A stretch of DNA of 64,000 bases from Pterois miles (Eukaryota > Chordata > Actinopteri > Perciformes > Scorpaenidae). The DNA lies in contig CAMQGK010000008.1 of the NCBI GenBank assembly GCA_947000775.1, positions 8,148,501 through 8,212,500 of the forward strand, given 5' to 3'. The position numbers and the translations under genes are program-made. The notes beneath the pieces are model-generated. The model had not been told where the DNA came from. It did not search any database and worked only from the letters and a program-made list of their open reading frames with translations. Shown piece after piece: positions 34,865 through 46,679 of the stretch; position 1 is the first letter of the stretch; every line of letters starts with the position of its first letter.

Positions 34865-35690
34865 TTTATAGAAATAATTTGACATTTTGGAAAATATGAT
34901 TATTTACTTTCTTGTCAAGAGTTAGCACTTTGTAGTCTGCACTGGTTGCCTGACATACTAACATGCTATTTAGTTTGCTAAAACAGTGTGAGATATTTTA
35001 ATAAGCCCATAACCTTAGTATGAAACCAGTAATATAAAAATTGCATAGTATTTCTTTTGAAATATTTCAGTATGCAACACTGGACACAAATATCCCACAA
35101 TGCAATGCGGTAGTGATGACAACGTTTATCACGGATGTTGACGAACAGCTCTGTAACGTCAGTAACGCTTCAATTTAACTCTAAGTATAAGATTTTACTT
35201 TGCTAGGCGTAATATATATTTTAAATTAATTCAGTCTTTGACTCTCGCAAATCGCCGTTTTGGTCACAATACATTGGCACAGGCTACCATGGTTACATGT
35301 CTCCCACTGGCAAGAAGGCTCTCAGGAATGACATGAATTATGTTCAGCGTATCCGAAAAGATATGCACTACTGTTTATTCACACAAACACAACAGTATAC
35401 ACATTGGGTATGTAGTGCATGGTATGTGATTTTAGACAGAGTGGTCGTTCCAGCACCGTTTCCTGTAAATCCCCAACTTGTTGATCTTATATTTTGGTTT
35501 GTTTACAAATTATACAAAGAGGATACAGTACAACATGATAATTCATGAGCTTTAGAGACGGCAGGTACCTGCTGCCAGCTTTTATGCTAAGCTAGGCTAA
35601 TCTCCTACATACCCTAGCTTCACATTTAATGCACATAGATGAGAAGTATAGATCTTCTCATCAACCTCTTGGAAAGAGAGTGCGTCTATT
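34865..35690. repeat. Composite teleost repeat with inverted outer blocks
   Basis: The left block (34875-34927), TTGACATTTTGGAAAATATG then TTTCTTGTCAAGAGTTAG, belongs to a common fish repeat. The right block (35549-35690), GCTTTTATGCTAAGCTAGGC then TAGATCTTCTCATCAACCTC, is another part of the same family in reverse orientation. Between them, 35050-35450 carries a second family: TATCCCACAATGCAATGCGG and GTTCAGCGTATCCGAAAAG. It is either a foldback arrangement or two opposed copies with an insertion between them. Confidence 0.5.
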
Positions 35691-35699
35691 CCTGATTCA

Positions 35700-36124
35700 T
35701 CTACAGACTGACGACTCTTGTGTTAACACTCCAGCTATCTCAGAACATGCTGCAAGCAAACGCTTCTTTCTCTGACAACGTGGGGAAAACATGTTTCATG
35801 CCATGAAAAGGGCATTGGCTTTGGATGTTTGTTTGTAGCAATGTGTTATGTACAGTAAATGTCTGCTCTGACTCATAACTCCCCTTCACCTATTGCTCTT
35901 TAGACCAAATACCACATATATCCTCACCTTGCTCAAGACTTAACATCTCCAACTTTATAAACCTGGCCTTGTGGTTTCTATTTCTACGTGGCCACATCCT
36001 GATCATCTCTGGTGCAAAACGTTGCAGCAAAAATGTTCTAAATAACAATTCCCCTAACACCAAATGCTGAATCACCCCGCCACTCCATCTAACAGCAGCT
36101 GGGAAAAGCTTGACCAGATGCAAT

Positions 36125-36156
<32 letters not shown>

Positions 36157-36780
36157 CCCACACCCCTCTTGACTGAAAAAAACAGGGAGCAGCACAATCA
36201 GCAAAGCCATTTTTAATGAGCCGCTTCCCCTCTCCATCTATCAGAATGGAATTAGGACAGCACTCAGCGACTTAGGGGAGGGAAGCTGGGAGAATAGGGG
36301 CACATGGCAGAAGGGGAAAAAGTCTTCATTAAGGACAGTGAAGTGGAGGTAGGAGGAGAAAGAGAGAGGGAGAGAGAGAGATATAAGTGATCCAGAAATG
36401 CATCTCCCCTCCTCTCTCTGCCACCTAATCACGGAGACAAAGTTATGCCGGTCAGAGCGTTTGTTATTCCAGCTAATCCCTCATCACAGTATTTCATCAG
36501 GTTTGGCATTTGGCTGCCTGCATTAATTAGATGTTTCAATGGACACCGCGTTAATAACTGACACACAGCAGATAATGAGAAATCGTCCATATCTGCTCAC
36601 CACCGCGCTGCCTTTGTCAGCACCGATACTTCTGTGGCTGAAACATTGCGTCGTGTTTACCTGTGCCAGATTTCATTTATTGATGATTCAGGCTGTTTAT
36701 AGAGCCAGTGGCGATAATGTACTGTCTGCACTTTGGGAGATAAGTGTGTTCCTGGCGAGATAGTTTGGACTTGTTCGGAA
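35700..36780. other. Non-coding DNA, unclassified
   Basis: Includes an (AC)n tract (36125-36164) and a GA-rich stretch (36346-36383). The minus strand of 35890-36123 gives a 77-codon frame that looks like part of a dispersed repeat, but I cannot name the family. 36450-36620 is non-repetitive with TAAT-core motifs. Confidence 0.4.
36125..36164. repeat. (AC)n microsatellite, interrupted
   Basis: About 20 AC units with AAC and CCC interruptions near the middle and right end. Confidence 0.9.
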
Positions 36781-37310
36781 TGTCTCTCCTTCTGTCTCCT
36801 CTATTTTTATCTCCGCTCTCCTTCCAAATTTCGTCTCCTTTCCTTTTATCCCACATTTCTCCTTACCTTCTCTCCCATTCACTCTTCCTCTATCTCACCT
36901 GTCTTTCTCAGTTTTTTTCCAGACCTTCCCAGAGGAGAGTAAGCACCCCTATCTCTCTTTTGCACACTCTCCTCCACTTTTAGACTTCCCCCCCCCCCCC
37001 CCCCCCCCCCTCCTTCATCCATATCAACACCAGGTGAATAGCCCTCTCCCTAATATTCATTCACAGTCCCCCTTCTTCTTCTCCCTGACATGCCTCTCCT
37101 TCTCTGGCTGCTTCTGTCTCGCTGTACCACTTTCAGTTTACACTCAGCGCTTTAATATTCCGTCCTCCATCCCTGTGCTGCCTCTCAACGCTTTGTCTCT
37201 CCTCCCCGCCTTCCTCCTCCACTTTCTCCCTCCCTCCAGTGACACTACTTTCTCTTTAGTATTCTGTCAGCCGTTGCCAAGTGTATGGTGATGCGCGTCG
37301 CTCCATCACA
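36780..37310. repeat. Pyrimidine-rich tract with C23 run
   Basis: The plus strand is overwhelmingly C/T for about 530 bp, built of CTCC, TTCTC and CCTTC words, with an uninterrupted C23 at 36988-37010. Long polypurine-polypyrimidine stretches can form triplex or slipped structures. The short Ser/Leu/Pro-rich frames here are composition artefacts. Confidence 0.8.
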
Positions 37311-37452
37311 GGTCTCAAATCAGCTGCAATCATGGAGGGCACAGTGTCTTTGACCTCACCGACATTTCTCCACTTCCTTGTCCTTTAAGTTTGCCGTCGT
37401 CACTGTTGCTCTCCTTTTCCCCTCAGTGTTGCTCTCCTTAATCCTTTATCAG

Positions 37453-37636
37453 ACAAGGTATGTTGACTAAGAACACATTCTTATTTACAGGAACAGCCTC
37501 AGGGAGAGGTTGCAGAGACTGAAAAGGTCATACTCATTCACACCTTCACACCAGGGAGTTGCCCTGGACAGCACTGTACTGTTTGCAACTGAGAAGCTTC
37601 ATCGCAGTCCGAGTGCCTTGCTAAAGGGCACTTGAG
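37453..37636. mobile_element. Probable SINE-derived fragment
   Basis: The left part, ACTAAGAACACATTCTTATT then TACAGGAACAGCCTCAGGG, and the right part, AGTGCCTTGCTAAAGGGCAC, match words frequent in fish tRNA-derived SINEs and their relatives. No A or B box is seen, so this is body or tail sequence only. Confidence 0.4.
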
Positions 37637-40440
37637 TGAACTTGAAAGAGTTAATCTGTCCATTTTCTGCTTCTCGTTCTACTTCCACCTTTTCTTCAAA
37701 CCACTTCTCTCCATTCCTCTATCCGTCCTCTCTGTCGCCTTTGCATTTACTTCTCTCTCTGCTTTTCCCATCTGTCCCTCACTGTCACACATCACGAGTG
37801 TGTCAGCGAGAATTCAGAATATGTCAGAGCGCCGTCTGGTCACTGAGGGTTTTTTTTTTTTTAACTCTCCTTCATCTGCGAAGGTTTTTTGCTTCCTCCT
37901 TTCCCCTTCTCACCCTCTCTTGCCATTGTAAACAACTGATTATGCCTTTGAGTTATTCCATCAGGTCTTTTTCGAGCCTAATGATTCTTGTCATGGCACG
38001 GAGCTGAAAATTGAGGCACTCGCAGATCCCCAGTGTAACGGAGCCTTTATCTTTCAACTTTCAAATCCCAGAAGCTCCTTAAGTCTCCTCTTTGGAGAGT
38101 CAGCAGCACCAAAAGCCAAATCTCTCAGTCAATTTACCAGGCAGCGAAATTGTCATTACTCCGTGCATACTGCCGTGATCTTACTATCATTAAAAGTTGT
38201 CCCTTATATAACCATCAATGACTTGCTGAGAAGGACAGAGTACACCATGCGTACACACTCCCCATCTTGTTTTTTCATGTTTTTCATATACATATTTACT
38301 TTCCTCTCTCCTTTTTGGAAGAGGCGACGATTCTAAAGGAATGCATGCTCAATAAGCACAACCCATGAGTAAAATATTCAAATGGTGCCCTATTTACAAA
38401 GGCTGGAGAGTCTCTCTCCCACTGCCGTCACATGTTTGTTATGTGATATAAAAAGAGAGGCAGCGGCAACTCCAGAGACCACAGATCCACAGATATTATG
38501 CGCCAAGTGGAATCTTTTTATAGCGAGTGTAAACATGCTTGTTTGCCGCATTAAAATCTGCTTGAAATTTAGGTGGTTGTTAAGTTTTAAGGACAAAGGA
38601 TGTCTTCATTTAGGTGGAGGATGCTTTAGTGCTTTGGGATGAAGGGTAGGCCGTACAGTAGAAGAGCTTGTGTGTGCTAATGCAAAATCCTGTGTGCTCA
38701 CCACACCTGTGTGTAAAGGAAGGTGTCTGTGTTTGTGTGTGTGTGTAGTCGACTGAGCTGCCAGCAGGCTGATATCTTAGTGAGTCAGACGGGCAGGGAA
38801 GCTGCCGAGGCACGCCGATCGTTTGAAGTGCTATTCTCTCCCGGAAGTTCGATCCACCCAGAGGAAATTTGTCATGTTGTTCCACCTTTCTGATTCCCGT
38901 TCGGGGGAGAAGGCTATTTGTTTTTATTTGCTGTCGACGTCTCAATAAACACACACTTGTGTTTAACAGACCGGTAAAGGTAACTAAGAAATCTGTTTGG
39001 CCTTGCTGTAAAATCATCTTTCTCACCCTGGTTTGGGACAGAAGTGGGCCAAGTCATTGTTCTGGCCCAATTCTTGACAGCACATACTTCATCATCTATT
39101 CACGTAGCCCTTGGCTGTACACTGGATTGCCAGATCTCTGATTTTCTTCTCTTTCAATCTTCAACTAAATCTGCCTATCAGTCATTCTTGCTTGGTTCAA
39201 ATTTGTCTCTGCTGATCCCCCTCTGAAACCTGATATCTCTCTTTGCACCTCCTGATCATATCATACTCTACCCATTTCCCTCCCCCATCCATCTTCTCCC
39301 CCTCTATCTAACAATATCCACCCAAGGCGTACAGTATATGCCCGTGTCATTCCGTCTGATTTGAATACCTTTTCTTGCATCGGTTAATTAAAGCTACTCT
39401 CTCATATTATTAACACGACTCCTCTGAGATCCATCAAATCCCCCCGACAGTAAGTAAAAATGAGGCCGAAAGGGGAAGATGGAAGGAGAGTGAAAGGGAG
39501 ACATAGGTGGTAATGGAAAGAGAGAGAGCATATTGTGTAGAGACGGAGAGCCTCAAGAGTGATTCAGTCATTGTTACTCATCCCCTCCTTTTTGCAAGAG
39601 GGCTCATGTCATGAGTATTTTAAGTGCTCTCCATTCCGTTGTTCTCCTTTAATCCTGTTAGATAACTCTCTTCCTCCCTCCCTCCTTCTGTGCTTTTCTT
39701 TCTATTTCTCTTCTCTCCTCCTCCGCTCCCCGCTGCCCACTCAGCAAACGGCGAGTCTTATGCTCTCTTCCACAAAATAAAAAATAAAAATAAAAAAGCT
39801 GGAGTGTGCCTAAACAAGGTAGAAGAAGGAAAAAGGGAGAGGAAGTGAGAGTGAGAGGGAGAGGGAAGATGACAAAGATGTGGCGGTACTGGTAGGCGTT
39901 GGAGAAATCTGCTGGCCGATGGGGGTTCATTTGTTATGAGGAGGGATCGAGCGTGGACCAGAGCCAAGAGAGCGGCTAGTGAGTTGTGAACTGCACACGA
40001 CTTGTCGTCAAGACGCACAAAAACACGGTAAAGGGGATGAAGTTTGGGCTTAGTTTCTAAATGTATTTGATGCAAATTTGAATACCTGGAAAAGCTGCCA
40101 AACAGAGCGACTTCTGAGTATACTCGTATTCCTGTCAGTTCTCCAGACACATACACACACATACACAATGGAAGGAAGGAGTGTTTTGACATTAAAGTAC
40201 ATTTTGTAAGCCTCCTCGTGTCTGATAATAAGAGGTCGAGTCACACTGGATTCACACTTGTATACCAAACAAGAACTGATGCAATGTTTCAAACCTGCCC
40301 TGTAACCGCTATGCAAAGCCAACAGCAACACTTCATCAATCTCACTGGGAGATGCTTCAGCTACTTCACAAGAAATACATTTCCCACAAGCCCACAGTCC
40401 CTGGTCGATCATTTACATGAGGACAATTACAAATGAGGGA
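37637..40440. other. Non-coding DNA, pyrimidine-rich at the left
   Basis: 37640-37930 continues the C/T bias, with T12 near 37851. 38610-39026 has a 138-codon minus frame and 39758-40412 two minus frames of 120 and 144 codons, none with a domain I recognise. 39660-39730 is again C/T-rich. The compositional bias explains the long frames. No repeat family identified. Confidence 0.45.
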
Positions 40441-40445
40441 CTTGT

Positions 40446-40466
40446 AGCAGCAGCAGCAGCAGCAGC
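40446..40466. repeat. (AGC)7 trinucleotide repeat
   Basis: Seven uninterrupted AGC units. On the minus strand it lies in an 84-codon frame as an alanine run, but that frame has no other coding signature. Confidence 0.9.
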
Positions 40467-40799
40467 CTGGCACTGTAGCTCATCTGCCAAGACGCGGTAG
40501 CCACTTAGCACAGGTACGTAGGGCGGCCGCAATTCCTGCAGCTCTTTGCTGGGAAAAAAATGGGTCATGAGAGCAAGGGGAGGATTTGCTAGACCAATAG
40601 CACAGACTAGTGGCGAAGGCCCAGAACTGCGTGAAAGGTCTGTGCTGTGGATTTGAGACAAATCCAACAGCCCTTATTTCAGCCATCACTGAAAGTGGAT
40701 AATTCCCTTTGATACGCGGTCTGTGCATTTACACGACGCCATCATTACCACTTACTTGAACAAGCTTAACTTCTCATTCACTCTCCAACCACCTGATTT

Positions 40800-41090
40800 A
40801 CTTACAGATTCTGCTCTTCCCCTCTTACTGCCACAGAAATTAATTCAGCACAGAGAGGCAGGCGCTTGTGCCGAGAAGAATTTGCATGACCTAAAAATGC
40901 CCTGCCTCTCCTCCGACTCCATAAATCAAAGGGATCGAGAGAATCCCCAAACGCCTCCATTCTTTGTCCTCAAAGGTGATAAATTGATCCCTGGCTGGCT
41001 AATAAGCAGAGGCACAGGGCGGCCCAAACTTCCCAAAGATTTATGCGGCGACAAGTGGATTTATAGGAGGAGGAAATGTGAGAGATCTTG
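40800..41090. promoter_or_regulatory. Candidate conserved non-coding element
   Basis: Non-repetitive stretch with a perfect octamer ATTTGCAT (40880-40887), a TCF/LEF-like ATCAAAG (40925-40931) and several TAAT/ATTA-type words. A 122-codon plus frame (40723-41091) covers it but starts without a convincing context and has no recognised domain. An enhancer-like element is a guess that alignment to other fish would test. Confidence 0.25.
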
Positions 41091-41094
41091 AGAA

Positions 41095-43259
41095 CAAAAT
41101 CTATTTACTTCACTGGTTCTCCCAGAGGTTTGAGATGGGAACTCCTTAGGGAGACCCAGGGGTGTGAGCCTCCAAGAAGTAATGTATCAGGACAATAGAA
41201 ATAGACTAGCTGTCATGGAGGCGAGGCATGTAATGTTATTATCTGGTTTTGATTGATGAACATGTGTTTCAAATTACAATAGAATCGCAATCCATGTCAA
41301 TATGCCCGCTGCCGTTGGATGGGTCACGATTCAACACACTTTTGAGTAGATTTCTTTGCCCCCCTTTCATTAAATCTGATCTAACAGCAGATGCTGAAAA
41401 TCAATATGGCGGACACTTAAGCATTCTCAGGTTTGTCAGCACAGTCTTACCGAATGAAGGGAGGCGAGAACGTGGAAGGCAATCCAACAGCTTTGACTTT
41501 GCCAGGCACGGGAGAAACCTTTTAAGGCAACTCAACCAGTCATCTTAATGACGCGAGGTGATACGGTGACAGGAAAAGCGGTCTTTTAAGAAGATGATCA
41601 ATGCTATCATCTTCTCCAAAGCTGACTGGAAAAAGGGGATAGAATACAGGCGTAGAGTTTCCTAAGAGGAGCTACCCTCCTTTCCGTTCTCTTCATGTAA
41701 TTCTCCTACTTTAGCCTTAATGTGTTTCCCCTCTTCCTGCCCCTCCCTCGCCATGTCTTCCTGTTTCATTCTCAGTTTCATCATCTCATCTGATCTCTCA
41801 CCCTTTACCATCTTTGTCTTTTCATCCTTCCCTCGGCCCTTCCTCCTTTTCCAGTTTCTGCCTCCCACACATTATCTCACACGCTCCCCTCTTTACACTG
41901 ACAGCATGCTTATCCTGTTGTGTTGATGAGATATTGGAACGATTAACATTATGCACGCTGAGCAGATTATGATAGCCTTTGGGGAGGAGCAGTTTCAGCG
42001 TGATGGAAAGTTTCCAGCAAGACAGAAAAGTCTGCTGATGATAGGGCTTTGCAGACAGGGGAAAGGTAACATACAAAGATGTCTGGACTCACCTAGTCCT
42101 GACCACGGCAGCAGCAGTAGCCTTCCACATTCTTCATCCTAGAGAAAAATGGATAGGATAATTCAGTTTGATTTGTGCTGAGGACAAAAATCTGGCTATT
42201 GTCTAACAACATCAACGGCCAGTTAAAGCAATAAAGCGCTAACACATGCCCAATCACTCCAAATATGCACATAATTTATAAGTTCTAGTTGCTGCTGCAT
42301 AAAAACATTTTTTCGAATTTTTATCTTTGAGTTTGGATGGGAACATTTCTCATTTCTGAGACAGCTCACATGGCAAGTGTGATATCCCGTCAACAGCAGC
42401 CTGACAACTGCAAACCTATGCAAATGTGTCTAAAATATCAAACCTCCTCCCACCAAAAGCATTTCTTTTTTGGGCTGCATGACGCCAATTCTGAATAGAC
42501 ACATGATGTACGATATAACTAATTCCATCTACGTCTGACAGTGATGCTACCCGGTGCCACTGAGGCAGCTGTTGGTACAGAGAGAGGAGGGGGGGGGGGA
42601 GATGGCAGATCACTTCCCAAGTGCTCATTTTTAGCTGGCTTGTTTGGGCACAGCGCGCCAGAGCTGACGAGCTGAGCACAGAGTTTTTGACACAATGGTG
42701 TCAAACTCTGGACTGTGATGTTTCAGGCTCGTGCAAGTGAACGGCGTCGCACCTGCTGGCAACATGCAGACACAGACACAAACAGACTGGTATCAAGCCT
42801 GCATGGCAATTAGTGTGTTTGGGAGTGCTGCGAACCCTAATGATGCATTTGCCTTACATTGTTTCATTAGAGAGGCTTTCAGAGAGATGGCATATGGAAT
42901 CTACTGTATTGTGACTGCTAAGACAATATGCAAAAGGCATCAGTTGGAAACAAACAGAAGCATTGTTTCTGATAAATCGTATTACTTCAGTCGTAACTTG
43001 AGTTAACACTTGAAACAAGTAGCAAGGTAAAGCCAGGTTAGCAGCTGATCTGTACTAAGCTACTGCATCATGTAAGAGTTGCTGTCTTAAGAGTTTTGTT
43101 TCACCTCTTCCCTCATGTTCTAAGAAAATATTTAACAGATGGAAGCCTCGTTGTTCTATACCCTGCTGAGTCAGCCTGAAATGAAGCCTATTCCTCCTTT
43201 TTGATGTCTCAAACTGTTTCAATGAAACGGCAGGAAAGCTAACAAAAACAAACTTTAAT
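41095..43259. other. Non-coding DNA with one minus-strand exon candidate
   Basis: Apart from the candidate at 42093-42138, I see G11 (42589-42599) and a C/T-rich block (41660-41880). No repeat family or gene recognised. Confidence 0.45.
42093..42138 (-). other. Candidate 46-nt exon, minus strand (unproven)
   Basis: On the minus strand the acceptor TATCCATTTTTCTCTAG and the donor GGACTAG|GTGAGTCC are both close to consensus. Only one frame is open: DEECGRLLLLPWSGL, starting at phase 0 and ending one base into the next codon. The other two contain stops. I do not recognise the peptide. The other candidates in the window are on the opposite strand. Confidence 0.2.
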
Positions 43260-43700
43260 CAAGCAATGCGTAATAGTTGGTGTCAACGTTGGACTCGATA
43301 TTTTTATGTGAACAACGGCTAGGGCTACAGTGCGTGACAGCTCGTCAAATACCGACGCTTTGTTACGGGTGTCGGTAGATAACGGCACCAAGACACCCTT
43401 TCACATAAGTATTAGAGCTTTCCATTAACTACTATGTAAATCCATCCACGTCAATATCAAACGCTCAGGGAAAACGCTGTGCTGTTGAAGTTTAAAGAGC
43501 AAAAGAGACACAGAAGCTGGAAGGGGAGGAGGATGGGTCCAACAAACACAAGGTATTCATCCAGGAGACCACTGTTTGTGTCCCATGTGTTCAGTTTCAC
43601 TTTTATGTCCCTTTATTCGCAATGTTCAGTGTCATTTTCACTGTACAAATGTTTGAAGCCCAACCAGTCGTTTTTTCCTAAACCTATATATAGTGGTTTT
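43260..43700 (+). repeat. Dispersed repeat with TCCAACAAACAC block (copy 3)
   Basis: 43519-43600 matches the copies at 12214 and 14095. The preceding 43310-43500 has GTCAAATACCGACGCTTTG and TCAATATCAAACGCTCAGGG, and TTCCTAAACCTATATATAG follows at 43675, all known to me as parts of a fish repeat. This is the longest copy in the window. Confidence 0.6.
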
Positions 43701-43742
43701 ATTGCTTGAACATAAGCAAGGGTTTTTGTTTAATTTACAACA

Positions 43743-44100
43743 TTAAGCACTTTTACTGCAACCAAAAAGTGATGCTGAGGGCGATGGCAGAGTTAGGATG
43801 AGAATGTGTTGTGTATGAGTGTCTGAAAGGTGTCTCTTGTAGTTATGAACCCACAGCAAATTAGCACCTTCTCTGCAGCTTCCCTCTACAGAGCTTTTGA
43901 GCATCTTTAAGCTCTCGTTAGCTTTGTTTCCAGCTGTAGCTAAACCCACTGTATACTACCTGCCTGGCACCAAACTGCAGACGGACAGAGCTAGCAACTA
44001 CAGTACCTGCTGAACATGCAACATTTAGGTCGAGGTCATAACAGAACTTAAAGGATTGTGAATACCTGACTTGCATTTGCCAGGCGTCCAGAAACAATGT
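43743..44100 (-). repeat. Probable dispersed repeat, unclassified
   Basis: On the minus strand the words TTGGTGCCAGGCAGGTAGTA, GTTTAGCTACAGCTGGAAAC and CTGCAGAGAAGGTGCTAATT resemble a frequent teleost repeat, but no second copy lies in this window to prove it. Confidence 0.4.
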
Positions 44101-46590
44101 TGGCAGTGGATGTTTCTGCAAACCACAGATACGTTGAATGGCAGCGTTTCTCGACCAAAAATATGTTTCATAAATAAGTTTTGTACCAGTCTTGTATCAT
44201 GCTTGCAAAAATGCAAATTATAGTTAGATTTAGGAAAGATGGACAAAGTTGTGTTGTGTTGTTTATTGAGTGTGTAAATAGTTGACTGCTTGCTAACCAG
44301 TTAGCCAAAGTACCCAGTCTTAATGAAACGCTTAATTGAGTTTTATGGCTTTGAAGAACATTGATTGGTGTATGTAATCAGGCAGCAATTACGTGATTGA
44401 CAAGTTAAATACTCTTGAGTCAAGCATAGCTTCTAAAATATGCAATGGATAATTGATTCAATAACAGGCTCTTCTTATATTTGGACAGTTTTTTTTAGCT
44501 GACATTTCTACAGTATAAAACTAGCAATTTTAGTCACAGGCCTGAGGCCGGTTTTATGGTGGTCTTTGCAATAAATATTGAACTAACCCTCCACAGTCCA
44601 TTTCCAACGCTGTTCATATGAGCATGATGGCGCCATAACTCTTGTGCTTTGTCAGCAGCAAAGTGTGCTGTAAATTACTAGTCATTAATGACTGCGTGTG
44701 ATCTTCCCAGTATCAATCAGAGAACTAAAAAAACAAACAAATACGGATTAGATGCTTTTTTCTAACTCCTCCCACTTGACTGGTGTTTTAGAAGTTGTGT
44801 ATGGATAAGTAATACCTTCACTTCCACCTTGCCATTCTGGAGGTTTTATGAGACGAGCTGGTGTCTCTGTTGGTTACTGTTCAGGGGAAGGTCATAAACG
44901 GGTGATTTATGTCTGAAGTGAGGCCAGGAATGCTGATGCCACTGTCAGAGGGCAGAGAAACTGTCTGGTTTGACTCACATTTAATGGAAACTGTAAAGTT
45001 CACAACTGAACGCCCTAACTCATGCACTTTACAGCGTGTGCTCACACGGTGGAGGAGTTAACATAACTGGGGGAGAGAGGATATCCAGTGTAGAATGGCA
45101 TAATATGATAGATGGAGTATAACTTTCTGCCATGTGACACTAAAAGCAAGTTTCACATTTTCAGCATCTTACATCACATTTTAAGTCTTAGTGCCGCAAT
45201 TGTGCCGCGAGCATTAAAGTCATAGTGAGCAATCATTAGCTTGCAGTCTTCCAGCGGTGTCTGCACCTCTGGAAAATATTATTCAACACCAATGCATCTC
45301 ATAAGTACAATGTTCATTAACAAAACACCAGCTAATATGATGTCGCATCGATGACTGCAACACCTACATTTTTTAGAAGTGGTTATCTGGACTTCTTAGC
45401 CACCATTGTTAAGTTATGGGCATCTTAATTGCTATAGACAGGGTTCCATTAGCATAGCTTCTTGGGTGGCCATGGCCATGTTTCTCCAAATCATTAAGCT
45501 AATTATACAACCCAATTAATCAGTATGCTTGGAATGGGCTGCGTGAGCAGACGTTGCTCTTTGTTGGCTTGCATAATGAAAGGAGTCCATTTTTAGATGG
45601 GGAAAATGAAGAAGGGGAGGGAGAAAGAAACTTTGATCTTGAAAGTAAACATATGATTTTTGCATATCAAGTGCTTTGGCAAAGTAGAAAAAAAAGTGGG
45701 ATTGCAGATGCAAAAAGCCAAGCCAGATTCACATTTGTAGTGCTTTGAAGATGCAGAATACTGCATGGAGACAGCAGATAGTGGAGGTAGCATGTGCAAC
45801 GGTGTCCAACATCTAATTATCAGTGTCATTGTCATGCAAGACGAACACAGGCAAAGGTCTGTCAATCACTGCCGCCACTGTGACGTTTGAAGGTAGTCAA
45901 ACAACTTCAAGCGTATGCTACTCTTCTGTTAAGGAGGTCTCGGAAATTCATGAGGTAAACATGGGGGAGCGTTAATATTGATGTGTGTGTGTTTGACAAA
46001 GCCTGTCTGTGTTTCCAAGAATGAGGAGGACCTCTTAGCTCCCCGGACATCATTTAGGGTCCCTTGCCACCCTATTATTTCCCAGTCATCAATCTGAGTC
46101 CAGCTGTTGACAAAATCAATTAAGGTTCCATGTATGTGCATTGTATGTTATCACTAGTCGCGTATGTGTGTCTGTGTGTGTGTATGCCGGGAGCAGCTTT
46201 CTGGCACACAACTAAGGGCGCATGAGAGAGTCGCTGTCAGAAATTATTACTTACAAGCAGACATATCCAAACATCCTGCTATCCTGTCTCCAGTATGTGG
46301 CAGAGACACTGTCAGCACTCATGCAGGAGTTTATTTTTAGCAGCTCTCATTATGCACAACGGAAAAATCACCTCCTCAGAGCACATGAAGCATGTGTACA
46401 AACCCTAATAGGGCTATGCTGATAACATTGCGATGTATAGTGGCTACAGGGTATTTTGTTCGTCTCCGTATGTCTCAACATGTGATTATGTACGCAATCC
46501 TACAGTACAATGATTTAAGTGTTTGGCTGTGAATGGACAATGATACAATACACTGAAGCACGATGCACCCTGACCTCTCTTTCTCTTCCC
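44101..46590. other. Non-coding DNA, nothing recognised
   Basis: Unique-looking AT-rich sequence, with a short TG stretch near 46164-46184. No gene or repeat that I can support. Confidence 0.5.
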
Positions 46591-46596
46591 CTCCAG

Positions 46597-46669
46597 GGAG
46601 ATTCTGGGGAGTTCTCTTCTTTCATCACTCTTGTCGGAGGCAGCAATTGCAAATCATTATTCCAAACGG
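46597..46669 (+). other. Candidate 73-nt exon (unproven)
   Basis: The acceptor CTCTCTTTCTCTTCCCCTCCAG is excellent and the donor ACGG|GTAAGATC is strong. All three frames are open across the 73 nt, so the sequence alone gives no reading frame. One frame (EILGSSLLSSLLSEAAIANH onward) continues without a stop into 51533-51562 and 62245-62288. No peptide is recognised. It may equally be a lncRNA or UTR exon. Confidence 0.25.
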
Positions 46670-46679
46670 GTAAGATCTC

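Noticed and set aside
36733..37291. Several Ser/Leu/Pro-rich frames on plus
   Set aside because: Composition artefact of the pyrimidine-rich block; they overlap in different phases and lack start context.
38610..39026. 138-codon minus frame
   Set aside because: No recognised domain and no plausible splice or promoter context; length is within chance for this composition.
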